From the NCBI GenBank assembly GCA_937888725.1, contig CALARE010000009.1:9315-73314 (forward strand): 64,000 nucleotides of DNA, read 5' to 3'. The notes beneath the pieces are model-generated. The model worked only from the letters and a program-made list of their open reading frames with translations, ran no database searches and was not told the DNA's origin. A program made the position numbers and the translations under genes. Shown here in pieces: positions 44,817 through 52,720 of this stretch. Source of the stretch: an uncultured Alphaproteobacteria bacterium (GTDB lineage Bacteria; Pseudomonadota; Alphaproteobacteria; CAAHEQ01; UBA3637). Position 1 is the stretch's first letter, and each line of letters opens with the position of its first letter.

Positions 44817-45533
44817 TCACCTCTTTCTCATAATTGCTAAACCTGGATATATAGGTAATCTAAACTTTTCATACATTTCATCTGAGATATCGGTAAATGC
44901 ATCAAAACCACCTGCTATATCTAAAGTACCTGTTGAAGGAAAATCCTTTTTTAATTGTGGATCCACATCATGAGCAATTATAATAGCATCCTTTTTTAGT
45001 TTTGGATAAAAATTTTTAAAATCGTGCATAATTCCAGCATAACTGTGATCACCATCTACATACAATAAATCAATTTCTTTAAAGGAATTTGCGTTAAGCA
45101 AATATTCTGCAGATGTTTGTTTAAAGTGCGTGATAATATCTTCCAAGTGATATTTTTTCCATAAATTATAAACTTCTTCTTCAGAATCCCATTTCCCAAT
45201 CCCATACCAATGGTTTTTATCTTCGTTTGCAACGGAGTAAGAAGGATCTATAAAATGTAACTGTGGAGTTACAGAGTGCTTTAGTATAACTTCTTCACAA
45301 TCAACTTTTTTTATTTCTCCTCCTTCGTTATCTCTTAATCCCAAACCAAACATTATTGGAGAAAAACCTGCTTTAGATCCAATAACAACAACATTCATGG
45401 GCCGAATAGACCGAACCAATGAGTAAAAAATAAAACCAAATCCTAAATTATTTGTTTTCAAATCAGTTACTTGAAAACTCGGCATTGTGTTACTTAAAAT
45501 ATCCGTTATTAAATCTTTTGTTAATGAAAACAC
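44817..45533 (-). CDS. Class I SAM-dependent methyltransferase (Methyltransf_24-like)
   Basis: 238 residues. Rossmann motif I is VVVIGSKAGFSPIMFGLG near residue 48; IDLLYVDGDHSYAGIMHDF is the motif IV region typical of Methyltransf_24/TylF- and CmcI-like enzymes, whose aspartates bind a metal and the substrate hydroxyl; a second HDVDP follows. Sugar or small-molecule O-methylation is therefore the best guess. The start is GTG at 45533, with GAAGGAG seven bases upstream. It lies 5 bp downstream of the SAHH-like gene, which may process its S-adenosylhomocysteine product. Confidence 0.82.
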   Translation of the reverse strand: MFSLTKDLITDILSNTMPSFQVTDLKTNNLGFGFIFYSLVRSIRPMNVVVIGSKAGFSPIMFGLGLRDNEGGEIKKVDCEEVILKHSVTPQLHFIDPSYSVANEDKNHWYGIGKWDSEEEVYNLWKKYHLEDIITHFKQTSAEYLLNANSFKEIDLLYVDGDHSYAGIMHDFKNFYPKLKKDAIIIAHDVDPQLKKDFPSTGTLDIAGGFDAFTDISDEMYEKFRLPIYPGLAIMRKR

Positions 45534-45538
45534 TTTAA

Positions 45539-46729
45539 TTACTCCTTCATTTTTTTTAAAAAACCATTAATTTGTTGTAGTCTTTTTTTGCTAAAGTTAC
45601 TTCCAAAATAATGTTTCCAGTTTTGCACAACACTAACCTGGTATGGTATTTCTAATTGGATGTTAAAAGGCTTCTCGTCCGAAGAAGTTAGTAATGCTTG
45701 AAATAATCCCGCTAACCAAAGTCCTCGAGTCAACATTATTTCAGGATCGCCTTTTAAATTTTTTCCATAGACTCTGTCAAAATTAATGGGGAATGTCCCA
45801 TTTGTAATAAAAAGAGATTTTTTCTTTGATATATTAAAAGTAAAATCATCAAAAGGTTTTTCAGGATTAAATGGGACTTTTATTCCTGTAAGAAAATTAC
45901 TAAACTCTGTATCTTTAGAGGATGCGGAAACTAAAATTACTTTTTCCTTTAGATCCGCTATCATTTCTTTTGTTAAAGATGAAACCCCTGTAGTTCCAAT
46001 CAAACAGTCTGATTCTTTCAATAGCATCTTTAAACTTCTAAAAAAAACAGGAGGAACTTTTTCTTGTTGTAAATCATAACAGATAATATTCAATCCTTTT
46101 TTAGAAAAAAAATCTAACAAAGAGTTTCCTATAGCTCCTCCTCCCAATACGCCATATGTAAACTCTTTTTTTATTAAATGTCTTTTATCTAGAGCATTAA
46201 ATATAGAGGCAGCAATAAAATTTGATTCTAACTCCCTTTTTGCTTTTGAGATTGCCACCTCAATAACCGGATAACGGTATTCAGAGTATGTCCCTTGCGT
46301 TGTTAATTCAACGCCAATCACATCCATTTCTTGAGGTAATAATATTTCTGAAACTGCTTGGGTAAGAGCCGCTCCGCTATCCATTACAATTATTTTTGGG
46401 TTAGAACTTTTTTGCGTTGTTTTAAAAAGTTGTTGAATCATAGTTTTGGCAGCTAAATAAGAAACTCTTTCATAGTCACCCCAACAAGAGGGGAGATCCA
46501 TATGAAATACATTAAAACTATTCTTTTGTAGATAACTAAAAATTTCCGGAACAGTAGAATAGGATTTTCCTAATATAAAAATATTCTCCTTTTTAAAACC
46601 CAATTCTATCAAGGTTTCAAAAAAAGAAAGTGAGGAATACAAAATATGTGCATGAAAACAGATGAAGATGTCATCAAAGTTCGACCGTTTTTTATAAATA
46701 TCATTAGCAATATCTTTTAAAAAAAACAT
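45539..46729 (-). CDS. S-adenosylhomocysteine hydrolase-like Rossmann protein, atypical
   Basis: 396 residues. GVELTTQGTY at 139-148 matches the adenosylhomocysteinase block GVxEETTTGV, and YGVLGGGAIGNSLLDFF at 192-208 is an NAD-binding Rossmann motif in the position of the hydrolase NAD domain. True enzymes have a SVTKSKFDN block whose Lys and Asp are catalytic; the aligned stretch here is AISKAKRELESN, so Asp is replaced, and the C-terminal Lys-x-x-x-Tyr end is not present. It may bind NAD and a nucleoside without the classic reaction. First gene of the minus-strand operon, next to a methyltransferase. Confidence 0.68.
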   Translation of the reverse strand: MFFLKDIANDIYKKRSNFDDIFICFHAHILYSSLSFFETLIELGFKKENIFILGKSYSTVPEIFSYLQKNSFNVFHMDLPSCWGDYERVSYLAAKTMIQQLFKTTQKSSNPKIIVMDSGAALTQAVSEILLPQEMDVIGVELTTQGTYSEYRYPVIEVAISKAKRELESNFIAASIFNALDKRHLIKKEFTYGVLGGGAIGNSLLDFFSKKGLNIICYDLQQEKVPPVFFRSLKMLLKESDCLIGTTGVSSLTKEMIADLKEKVILVSASSKDTEFSNFLTGIKVPFNPEKPFDDFTFNISKKKSLFITNGTFPINFDRVYGKNLKGDPEIMLTRGLWLAGLFQALLTSSDEKPFNIQLEIPYQVSVVQNWKHYFGSNFSKKRLQQINGFLKKMKE

Positions 46730-46762
46730 TTTATCAATCTCATTTTATTAACATCTTGATAC

Positions 46763-46790
46763 ATTTTAGCATAAAATTATAAATTTTCAA
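46763..46790 (-). promoter_or_regulatory. Promoter of the SAHH-like/methyltransferase/glycosyltransferase operon
   Basis: On the minus strand TTGAAA (46785-46790), 16 bp, TAAAAT (46763-46768). Confidence 0.55.
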
Positions 46791-46801
46791 GTTATTTTTT
46801 C

Positions 46802-46830
46802 TTTACACAAGTTTTTTTTTATGCTAAAAT
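46802..46830 (+). promoter_or_regulatory. Promoter of the ABC-F gene
   Basis: TTTACA (46802-46807), 17 bp, TAAAAT (46825-46830). It is back-to-back with the minus-strand promoter 12 bp away, so the two may be co-regulated. Confidence 0.6.
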
Positions 46831-46867
46831 CAAATTGAAATCGTTTAAAATCTTCACGAGAATTGTA

Positions 46868-48334
46868 ATGCACAAACCAATACGAATTGAAAAATTATCA
46901 TTAGAACTACCGCATAAAACATGTTTTTATGATTTTTCTACACAAATTCATTCGGGAGATAGAATTGGGATTATAGGGAAAAATGGATCAGGAAAATCTT
47001 CTTTAATTAAAATTCTTTTAGATCAAATAGAACCATCGAAGGGAAATGTTTATAATTTATCCCATTTATCTATTGGATATGTTCCACAAACAATACTAAA
47101 TCATGACGATCTTAGTGGTGGAGAACGCTTTAATCGGGCACTTTCTGATGCTTTAGAAATGGATCCAGATATTTTAATACTTGATGAGCCAACAAATCAT
47201 TTGGATCAGCAAACCAGATATTCTTTAATGAGAATGTTAAATAATTACAGAGGAACATTAGTAATAGCAACACACGATACAAATCTTATCAATCAATGTG
47301 TTAATACAATATGGCATATAGATCAAGGGAAAATAAATGTTTTTTCTGGAAATTATGATGATTACAAAAGAGAATGTTTGATTTGTAGGAATAGTCAAGA
47401 AAGAACGTTAGAATTATTAAAAAAAGAAAAGAAGAAAATAAAAGAAGCAAAAATAAAAGAATTAAAGAAAAGTTCTAAACAGGGAAAATCAAAACCAAAG
47501 GATAATGAAAAGCTCTCCTATAATGGAAAAGCAAGTAAGGGAAAAGCCACATCTGATGCGAGAGTTAGTGCGTTAAAAAGTGAATTAGAAAATATTCAAA
47601 AGGATATGAGCGCTTCTAGATTACCAGAAATTTTGATACCAAAATTCAAGTTAAATAGCGCTTCTGTTTCTTTATCTAAAACAGTCTTATCTATTTCTCA
47701 AGGTTCTTGTGGATATGGAAACAATCCGATTGTTTCAGGAATTTCACTCTCTATATCTGGTACAGATAAAATATCTCTTTCTGGAAATAATGCTTCCGGT
47801 AAAACAACTTTTTTGAAAGCTATTTTAAGTAATAAATCTATTTTACGGCAAGGATTTTGGAATGTTCCTAATCCACAAGATATCGGCTATGTAGATCAGC
47901 ATTATGAAAACTTATCTCCGACTAAAACTGTTGAGGAAATTATTTATGAACGTTCTCGTTTGCCACATTCAGAAATTCGAAAACATTTAAATGATTTTTT
48001 ATTTAGAAAAAATGAAGAAGTTTTTGAAAAGGTTCAAAATTTATCTGGTGGGGAAAAAGCTCGCTTATCTTTAGCACAAATAGCAATTGCCCCACCTAAA
48101 TTACTTATTTTAGATGAAATAACAAATAATGTAGATATTGAAACAAAAGAATATATTTCAGCAGTTCTTTCTAATTATCCTGGAGCTTTTATAATTATTT
48201 CTCACGAACCTGATTTCTTAGCTTCACTTCCTTTAACTGGCAAATATGTTATAGAGAAAGGCAAATTCCTTCTTGAGCGACAACAATCATCTCAATTATG
48301 TCACTCATTTCCAAATGGTAGGGAGCGAAGTTAA
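46868..48334 (+). CDS. ABC-F family ATPase
   Basis: 488 residues with two ABC ATPase domains and no membrane segment. Domain 1: IGKNGSGKSS (Walker A), LSGGERFNRA (signature), LILDEPTNHLD (Walker B). Domain 2: LSGNNASGKTT, LSGGEKARLSLAQ and LLILDEITNNVD. The DEITN in the second Walker B replaces the usual DEPTN. A lysine-rich linker (about residues 185-260) joins them. ABC-F proteins act on ribosomes; some protect against antibiotics, others tune translation. The first domain is short, apparently lacking the arm insertion. The start is ATG at 46868; the upstream TTG frame begins before the predicted transcription start. Confidence 0.85.
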   Translation: MHKPIRIEKLSLELPHKTCFYDFSTQIHSGDRIGIIGKNGSGKSSLIKILLDQIEPSKGNVYNLSHLSIGYVPQTILNHDDLSGGERFNRALSDALEMDPDILILDEPTNHLDQQTRYSLMRMLNNYRGTLVIATHDTNLINQCVNTIWHIDQGKINVFSGNYDDYKRECLICRNSQERTLELLKKEKKKIKEAKIKELKKSSKQGKSKPKDNEKLSYNGKASKGKATSDARVSALKSELENIQKDMSASRLPEILIPKFKLNSASVSLSKTVLSISQGSCGYGNNPIVSGISLSISGTDKISLSGNNASGKTTFLKAILSNKSILRQGFWNVPNPQDIGYVDQHYENLSPTKTVEEIIYERSRLPHSEIRKHLNDFLFRKNEEVFEKVQNLSGGEKARLSLAQIAIAPPKLLILDEITNNVDIETKEYISAVLSNYPGAFIIISHEPDFLASLPLTGKYVIEKGKFLLERQQSSQLCHSFPNGRERS

Positions 48335-48350
48335 GACATAATAAGTATTT

Positions 48351-48655
48351 TTATCTTCCACAAATTTCATCATAAACAAGGTTGTTTCGGTCAAGTTGAC
48401 GGAATGGTTTCTTATGTATCTTTCTCGTAATTGGCATAAATCGGCTCGTAAATCAGGCAAAAATCACCGTTGATATTTGTCGTGCAACCAGCGGATGCGA
48501 TCAATATCAACAACATTATCACGTATCGTTTTAGCTTTTTGAACATTTTCCAAGGTTCCTTTCATCGTTTTGACTTGTTCTTTGTGTTTTCCTTTTTTAA
48601 TTTATCTTGCCTAAATACATTGACTTTTATGCAAGAAAGTGTTACGCTTATCTTT
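48351..48655 (-). pseudogene. Decayed phage spanin pair (Rz/Rz1-like) in nested frames
   Basis: The Rz1-like frame starts at 48546: MFKKLKRYVIMLL then IASAGC (lipobox, Cys21), then FCLIYEPIYANYEKDT, and hits TAA at 48412-48414. After ETI, one extra base near 48402 shifts the frame; beyond it RQLDRNNLVYDEICGR runs to a stop at 48351. This is the typical small phage lipoprotein pattern CLIYxPxxxxxxDTEET..Q.D.NN...x.iC. The overlapping Rz-like frame (48464-48565) ends IRWLHDKYQR and is itself frameshifted from a charged upstream stretch (RQDKLKKENTKNK). A remnant of a lysis cassette, with at least three disabling lesions. Confidence 0.7.
48620..48648 (+). promoter_or_regulatory. Possible promoter before the 48679 small ORF
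   Basis: TTGACT (48620-48625), 17 bp, TACGCT (48643-48648); the -10 is weak. Confidence 0.3.
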
Positions 48656-48678
48656 GTAAAAAAAGTTTAAGGGATCAA

Positions 48679-48780
48679 ATGGCACAAATGGTATCGACTT
48701 ATCAGACACATTTAAAAAAAGAGCAAGTTTGGCAATCTGTAGCTACAACCATAAAACGATGTAACTATCAAAATAATTGA
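48679..48780 (+). CDS. Possible 33-residue protein or gene fragment
   Basis: MAQMVSTYQTHLKKEQVWQS and so on to a TGA. It has AAGGGATCAA before the ATG and a possible promoter, but no recognisable family; it may be an N-terminal fragment left by the same prophage as the spanin remnant. Confidence 0.25.
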   Translation: MAQMVSTYQTHLKKEQVWQSVATTIKRCNYQNN

Positions 48781-48824
48781 TAGCAACTTGTATTTATTTT
48801 AGTATTTTAAGGAAGGAAATTATT

Positions 48825-49280
48825 ATGATTAGACGGGCAACGATGTCTGATGCACCAGCTATTTTAGAATTGGTAAATTTTCATGCAGAACAAGGGTTAA
48901 TGTTAAAAAAATGCCCTTACGATATTTATAAAAGTATTCAAGCCTTCTTTGTGTGTGAAGAAGATGGCAAAGTTGTTGGTTGTTCGAGAGTGGCAGTTGT
49001 ATGGAAAGATTTGGTTGAAATTGCCTCTTTAGCGGTCCATCAAGATTATAAAAAAAGGGGAATTGGCAGATTATTGGTTGAAAAATGCCTTGAACGAGCC
49101 AAAGAATTGCATGTACCAAGGGCGTTTTCCCTCACCTATCAATGTGAATTCTTTTCAAAATGCGGGTTCTATGAGGTTGAAAGGGACTCCCTCCCCCATA
49201 AAGTGTTTGGCGATTGCCTCAATTGTGCAAAAGTTGATTGTTGTGATGAACACGCTTTTATTAAGGACATTGAGCTTTAA
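48825..49280 (+). CDS. GNAT N-acetyltransferase, short ArgA-type (N-acetylglutamate synthase-like)
   Basis: 151 residues. The acetyl-CoA binding motif VHQDYKKRGIGRLLVE (71-86) is clear, preceded by VVGCSRVAVVW and EIASLAV. The C-terminal block LPHKVFGDCLNCAKVDCCDE is shared with the short ArgA-like acetyltransferases that make N-acetylglutamate, the first step of arginine synthesis, in some bacteria. The assignment to ArgA activity is family-based; a relative acting on another amine is possible. The start at 48825 follows AAGGAAGGAAATT; the in-frame start 48 bp upstream is poorer. A terminator follows. Just outside the apparent island edge. Confidence 0.85.
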   Translation: MIRRATMSDAPAILELVNFHAEQGLMLKKCPYDIYKSIQAFFVCEEDGKVVGCSRVAVVWKDLVEIASLAVHQDYKKRGIGRLLVEKCLERAKELHVPRAFSLTYQCEFFSKCGFYEVERDSLPHKVFGDCLNCAKVDCCDEHAFIKDIEL

Positions 49281-49286
49281 ACGAAT

Positions 49287-49341
49287 AAAAATACCGCTTT
49301 TTGCCGTTGGAATATAAAAGCAATGAAGCGGTATTTTTTTA
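49287..49341. terminator. Bidirectional terminator between argA-like gene and endA
   Basis: Arms AATACCGCTT (from 49290) and AAGCGGTATT (to 49335) with a long 25-nt loop, followed by T-run; lies between convergent genes. Confidence 0.65.
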
Positions 49342-49359
49342 TTTATATCAAAAAATTTC

Positions 49360-50145
49360 TCACATAAACCCGTGAATTTTGCACTGACGCATAACGATTT
49401 CATTCTTACTTTTTTGGATTTTTGCGATTTCTTCAGCTCGCTTACATTCCCATTCGTCAACGGGATAAATCGCATTCCAAATCACAAAAATACGTCGCAT
49501 CTGATCACTGATTTTAAACCAAGAATACGCCGATTCAAAATAAAAATAGGTTCTAGCAATCATCCCCTTTGAATATTTGGGGGGTTCAACTTTTCGACCT
49601 TGTATCTTCATTTCACAGGAGCCAAAAGTGTTCGGTATCCCAGCAAAAAACTCTGTAAACCCATAATTAGAGCGTAACGCATTCACCGCACCAACAGAAG
49701 GGACTAAATTGAACAAATCAGCTTGGGCACGTCGAAAATCTTGGCTAACCAACTCGGCACATTTGCGTCCTTTAAAGGGCTTTCCCTTTTTATCGACACA
49801 TAAGGGATGTCCCTCACGCCAGGCAACCTCATGCCTGCCAAAATTCTCAGCTGGCACCACATGTTCCCACTCAATCCGTTTGGTACGTTTTTCATATTTT
49901 GGCGTCTCAAATCCAGCGGGTAATTCAACATTTCCCTTTTCATCAAATTTAGCCTTGCAATAGAAAGTTTCAGGATGATTTTTATAAATCTTTCGCATAT
50001 GTTTTTTTGCCACTGTAAATGATTCAATGGTTGTATTCCCCTCTGGCAAATGAAAAAAGGGATGCACCTCCTCAGCGTATGCAGGCGCCACAAAAAATGC
50101 CAATGCCATTAAGTAAAGTGCTGTTTTTCTAATAAATTTATTCAT
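49360..50145 (-). CDS. endA: Periplasmic endonuclease I (EndA/DNase I family)
   Basis: 261 residues. The signal peptide (MNKFIRKTALYLMALAFFVA, cleavage after AYA, residue 24) sends it to the periplasm. The beta-beta-alpha metal nuclease core is RIEWEHVVPAENFGR, with His95 as general base, followed by DLFNLVPSVGAVNALRSNY. The end carries a WNAIYPVDEWECKR block typical of EndA. It cuts duplex DNA non-specifically, degrading DNA outside the cytoplasm. GGGAGGTTAA precedes the ATG. Length fits the family. Confidence 0.93.
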   Translation of the reverse strand: MNKFIRKTALYLMALAFFVAPAYAEEVHPFFHLPEGNTTIESFTVAKKHMRKIYKNHPETFYCKAKFDEKGNVELPAGFETPKYEKRTKRIEWEHVVPAENFGRHEVAWREGHPLCVDKKGKPFKGRKCAELVSQDFRRAQADLFNLVPSVGAVNALRSNYGFTEFFAGIPNTFGSCEMKIQGRKVEPPKYSKGMIARTYFYFESAYSWFKISDQMRRIFVIWNAIYPVDEWECKRAEEIAKIQKSKNEIVMRQCKIHGFM

Positions 50146-50155
50146 TTAACCTCCC

Positions 50156-51445
50156 TCATCTATTTTCAAATAAATGAATATCACGATCAGCCACATCAAC
50201 CCATGGGATTTTAAATTGTCCCATATACCCCTTTAAAACCTCTAAAATACTATCACGCCCCGTAGCACCCATTAACATTGGCTCTTTATCATAAATAAAT
50301 TCTTCCAACGTAATACCATAATTAAATTTCATCAAATAATTAAAAAATTTATTATGAACCAAATCATTATCTTTTAAGCCAGGCACCTGTTTTTGATAAT
50401 AGGGCATATGTTCAACAACTGTCTTAATAAAATGAGTGCGTCCGTTGTGCTCTAGATAACTTTTTCGTGGGGTATATTTATGTTGATTAACGAGCACTTT
50501 ATGAATCGTTTCAGCTAATGATTCAGGGGTAAATTCTTTCGCATACTCTCCCGCCTTGGGATAAATTGCGGGACTTGTCCCACGGATAAATTTATTATAA
50601 TCTTTAAAAATAACAATCGGCGTGTTCGCACTCATTGCTTCATGAATAAATCTGTTTTTCCCTTCGCAAATTGAGGCAAGAACAGCACATTTTGACATGC
50701 TAAAATATTTTGTTAATTCCGCATAGGGTATTGTTGGCACCAACTGTATATAGGAAAATATCTGACCGCCCAAAATTTCATCAACCTTTTGAAATACCCC
50801 CTTTTCATAATCACTTAAAGACGAAATATCAATCCGACCATCTTTTTGAAGTTTATGTGAATGAGCCCCGATCCCAAGCACAAAGTGTAATCGATGCTGA
50901 TACTTTTTTTCATAAGCCAGAAGCATTTTTGCCAACATAGGCAAATTTTTAACAGGGTAAGCCGTGGAAAGGCAAAAAACGTCAATAACCTTTGGTAATG
51001 GGACAGAAAAAGGGGCCATAAAGCGTTCATTTGTCCAGTCCGCATCTTGCAAAGGGAGATAGATTAAATCCCGACGATGTGGATACTTTTTTTTATAATA
51101 ATTTTCTCTTTTTTTATTCTTAAACAAGGTAAAAAGGCAATCAACCCCTTCAGACCAAGCATATGAAAAAGTCATTGCATTGCCACAAATATGAAATAGC
51201 CTTTTAATATTTGGCACTTTTTTTATCAAATATTCACTCACTTGCGAATAGGCAAAGCCTTTGATAAAAATTGGACCAAATTTAACAGGTGGAATACAGA
51301 CGGTTAAATTGGCTTTTTTTTCAAAAGGTTCCCCTTGTGTATAAATTTCTTCAAAGCTAAACGCATCTAAGGTATCCCAAATTTTTTCAATCGGTTGATT
51401 TGGATTTGGGTTATCCAAATACTGAACTGGCCATACCCCTTTCAT
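50156..51445 (-). CDS. Glycosyltransferase, GT4-like
   Basis: 429 residues. A GT-B fold is suggested by IDVFCLSTAYPVKNLPMLAK at the start of the C-terminal lobe, LVPTIPYAELTKYFSMSKC, and EGKNRFIHEAMSANTPIVIF, where the E-x7-E nucleotide-sugar motif would lie. The N-terminal lobe (MKGVWPVQYLDNPNPNQPIE) is divergent. Donor and acceptor are unknown; no polysaccharide operon surrounds it. AAGGAGACAAACT precedes the ATG. 10 bp upstream of endA on the same strand, possibly the same transcript. Confidence 0.78.
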   Translation of the reverse strand: MKGVWPVQYLDNPNPNQPIEKIWDTLDAFSFEEIYTQGEPFEKKANLTVCIPPVKFGPIFIKGFAYSQVSEYLIKKVPNIKRLFHICGNAMTFSYAWSEGVDCLFTLFKNKKRENYYKKKYPHRRDLIYLPLQDADWTNERFMAPFSVPLPKVIDVFCLSTAYPVKNLPMLAKMLLAYEKKYQHRLHFVLGIGAHSHKLQKDGRIDISSLSDYEKGVFQKVDEILGGQIFSYIQLVPTIPYAELTKYFSMSKCAVLASICEGKNRFIHEAMSANTPIVIFKDYNKFIRGTSPAIYPKAGEYAKEFTPESLAETIHKVLVNQHKYTPRKSYLEHNGRTHFIKTVVEHMPYYQKQVPGLKDNDLVHNKFFNYLMKFNYGITLEEFIYDKEPMLMGATGRDSILEVLKGYMGQFKIPWVDVADRDIHLFENR

Positions 51446-51591
51446 AGTTTGTCTCCTTAAATTTTGTGTCCTAAATGAGCTTTAGCATGATAGCTCAAAA
51501 AAGTCAATGTGCTATTTTTCCACTTGCAAAACATTTTTAAATATGCCATCATTTAACCTGTTGATTTTTATTTATTAAACAGGATGCATTT

Positions 51592-52719
51592 ATGAAAAAA
51601 GATATTTATTTCCCAAATTACGACCATAGCATTCTTGCCCTATCAAATGCCTTATTAAAAAAATATGGTCTTGCCCCTTACCACACCCCATTGAAATGTA
51701 TTGAACAAAAGCTTCAACAATACAACAACATTGTACTCATGATTTTTGACGGCATGGGGATGAATATTTTAAATCAGCATTTAAAAAAAGAGGATTTTTT
51801 AAGACAACATCTTTTTCAAGAGCTTTCTTCTGTTTATCCGACAACAACAGCCACAGCAACAACCTCTATTCATTCAGGACTTTCTCCGCTTGAACATGGT
51901 TGGCTTGGATGGATGCAATATTTTAAGGAATATGATAAGGTTATTGAATTGTTCCGCAACACTGATTTTTACACAGGCGAAAAGGTTGTTGATGGTGTGC
52001 CAATTGGTTTTGATGTTTTAGCTTATGAGGAAATTTACACAAAAATTACACATCAAAATCCTGATGTTCACTTTACAAAAATTTTCCCTGACTGGGCTGA
52101 AAATGGAGTTTCTTCTCTTTCTCAGATGAATGAACGAATTATAAACGCTTTAAATTCACATAAGAAAAATCTAATTCTTTCTTATTGGACAGAACCAGAC
52201 CACAGTATTCATCGCCATGGGGAAAAAAGCCTTATTGCCCATCAATTGATGCAAGAAATCAACAATAGTGTTGAAAATCTTTTTAATCACCTCAGAAATG
52301 ATACCCTTATTCTTATAACAGCAGACCATGGGATTGTTGATGCTGATGAAATTTTTCTCAACGACATTGAAGGGTTTTCTGACTGCTTTAAAAATCCGCC
52401 ATCAATGGAGGTTCGCCTTGTTTCATTCTTTATTAAAGAAGATAAAAAAGAACAGTTTTTATCCCTTTTTAATAAATATTTTAAAGATGACTTTTTGCTC
52501 TACACGCATGATGAATATATCAATTCTGGACTTTTAGGCGAAGGAACGCCACACACAAAAGTTAATGATTTTGTGGGGGATTATGTTGCCATATCGCACG
52601 GGAAAAGAGCTCTTTGCTATTATACTGAAAAAGACAAAGCCATTTCCTTAACGGCTGATCATGCTGGCATTACAAAAGATGAAATTCTCGTCCCGCTTAT
52701 TATTTTAGAAAAGGAATAA
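51592..52719 (+). CDS. Alkaline-phosphatase-superfamily phosphodiesterase/nucleotide pyrophosphatase-like
   Basis: 375 residues. Metal ligands and nucleophile fit the family: LMIFDGMGMNIL (Asp), YPTTTATATTSIHSG (Thr nucleophile), TEPDHSIHRHG (Asp and His), ITADHGIVD (Asp-His), and a late TPHTKVNDF (His). No signal peptide, so the enzyme is cytoplasmic. It hydrolyses a phosphodiester or pyrophosphate in an unknown small substrate. First of three genes with gaps of 1 and 12 bp: hydrolase, MFS carrier, S41 peptidase. CAGGATGCATTT precedes the ATG. Confidence 0.85.
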   Translation: MKKDIYFPNYDHSILALSNALLKKYGLAPYHTPLKCIEQKLQQYNNIVLMIFDGMGMNILNQHLKKEDFLRQHLFQELSSVYPTTTATATTSIHSGLSPLEHGWLGWMQYFKEYDKVIELFRNTDFYTGEKVVDGVPIGFDVLAYEEIYTKITHQNPDVHFTKIFPDWAENGVSSLSQMNERIINALNSHKKNLILSYWTEPDHSIHRHGEKSLIAHQLMQEINNSVENLFNHLRNDTLILITADHGIVDADEIFLNDIEGFSDCFKNPPSMEVRLVSFFIKEDKKEQFLSLFNKYFKDDFLLYTHDEYINSGLLGEGTPHTKVNDFVGDYVAISHGKRALCYYTEKDKAISLTADHAGITKDEILVPLIILEKE

Positions 52720-52720
52720 C

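Noticed and set aside
48470..48670. 66-codon plus-strand frame over the spanin remnant
   Set aside because: It is antisense to recognisable phage spanin codons and lacks a ribosome site.
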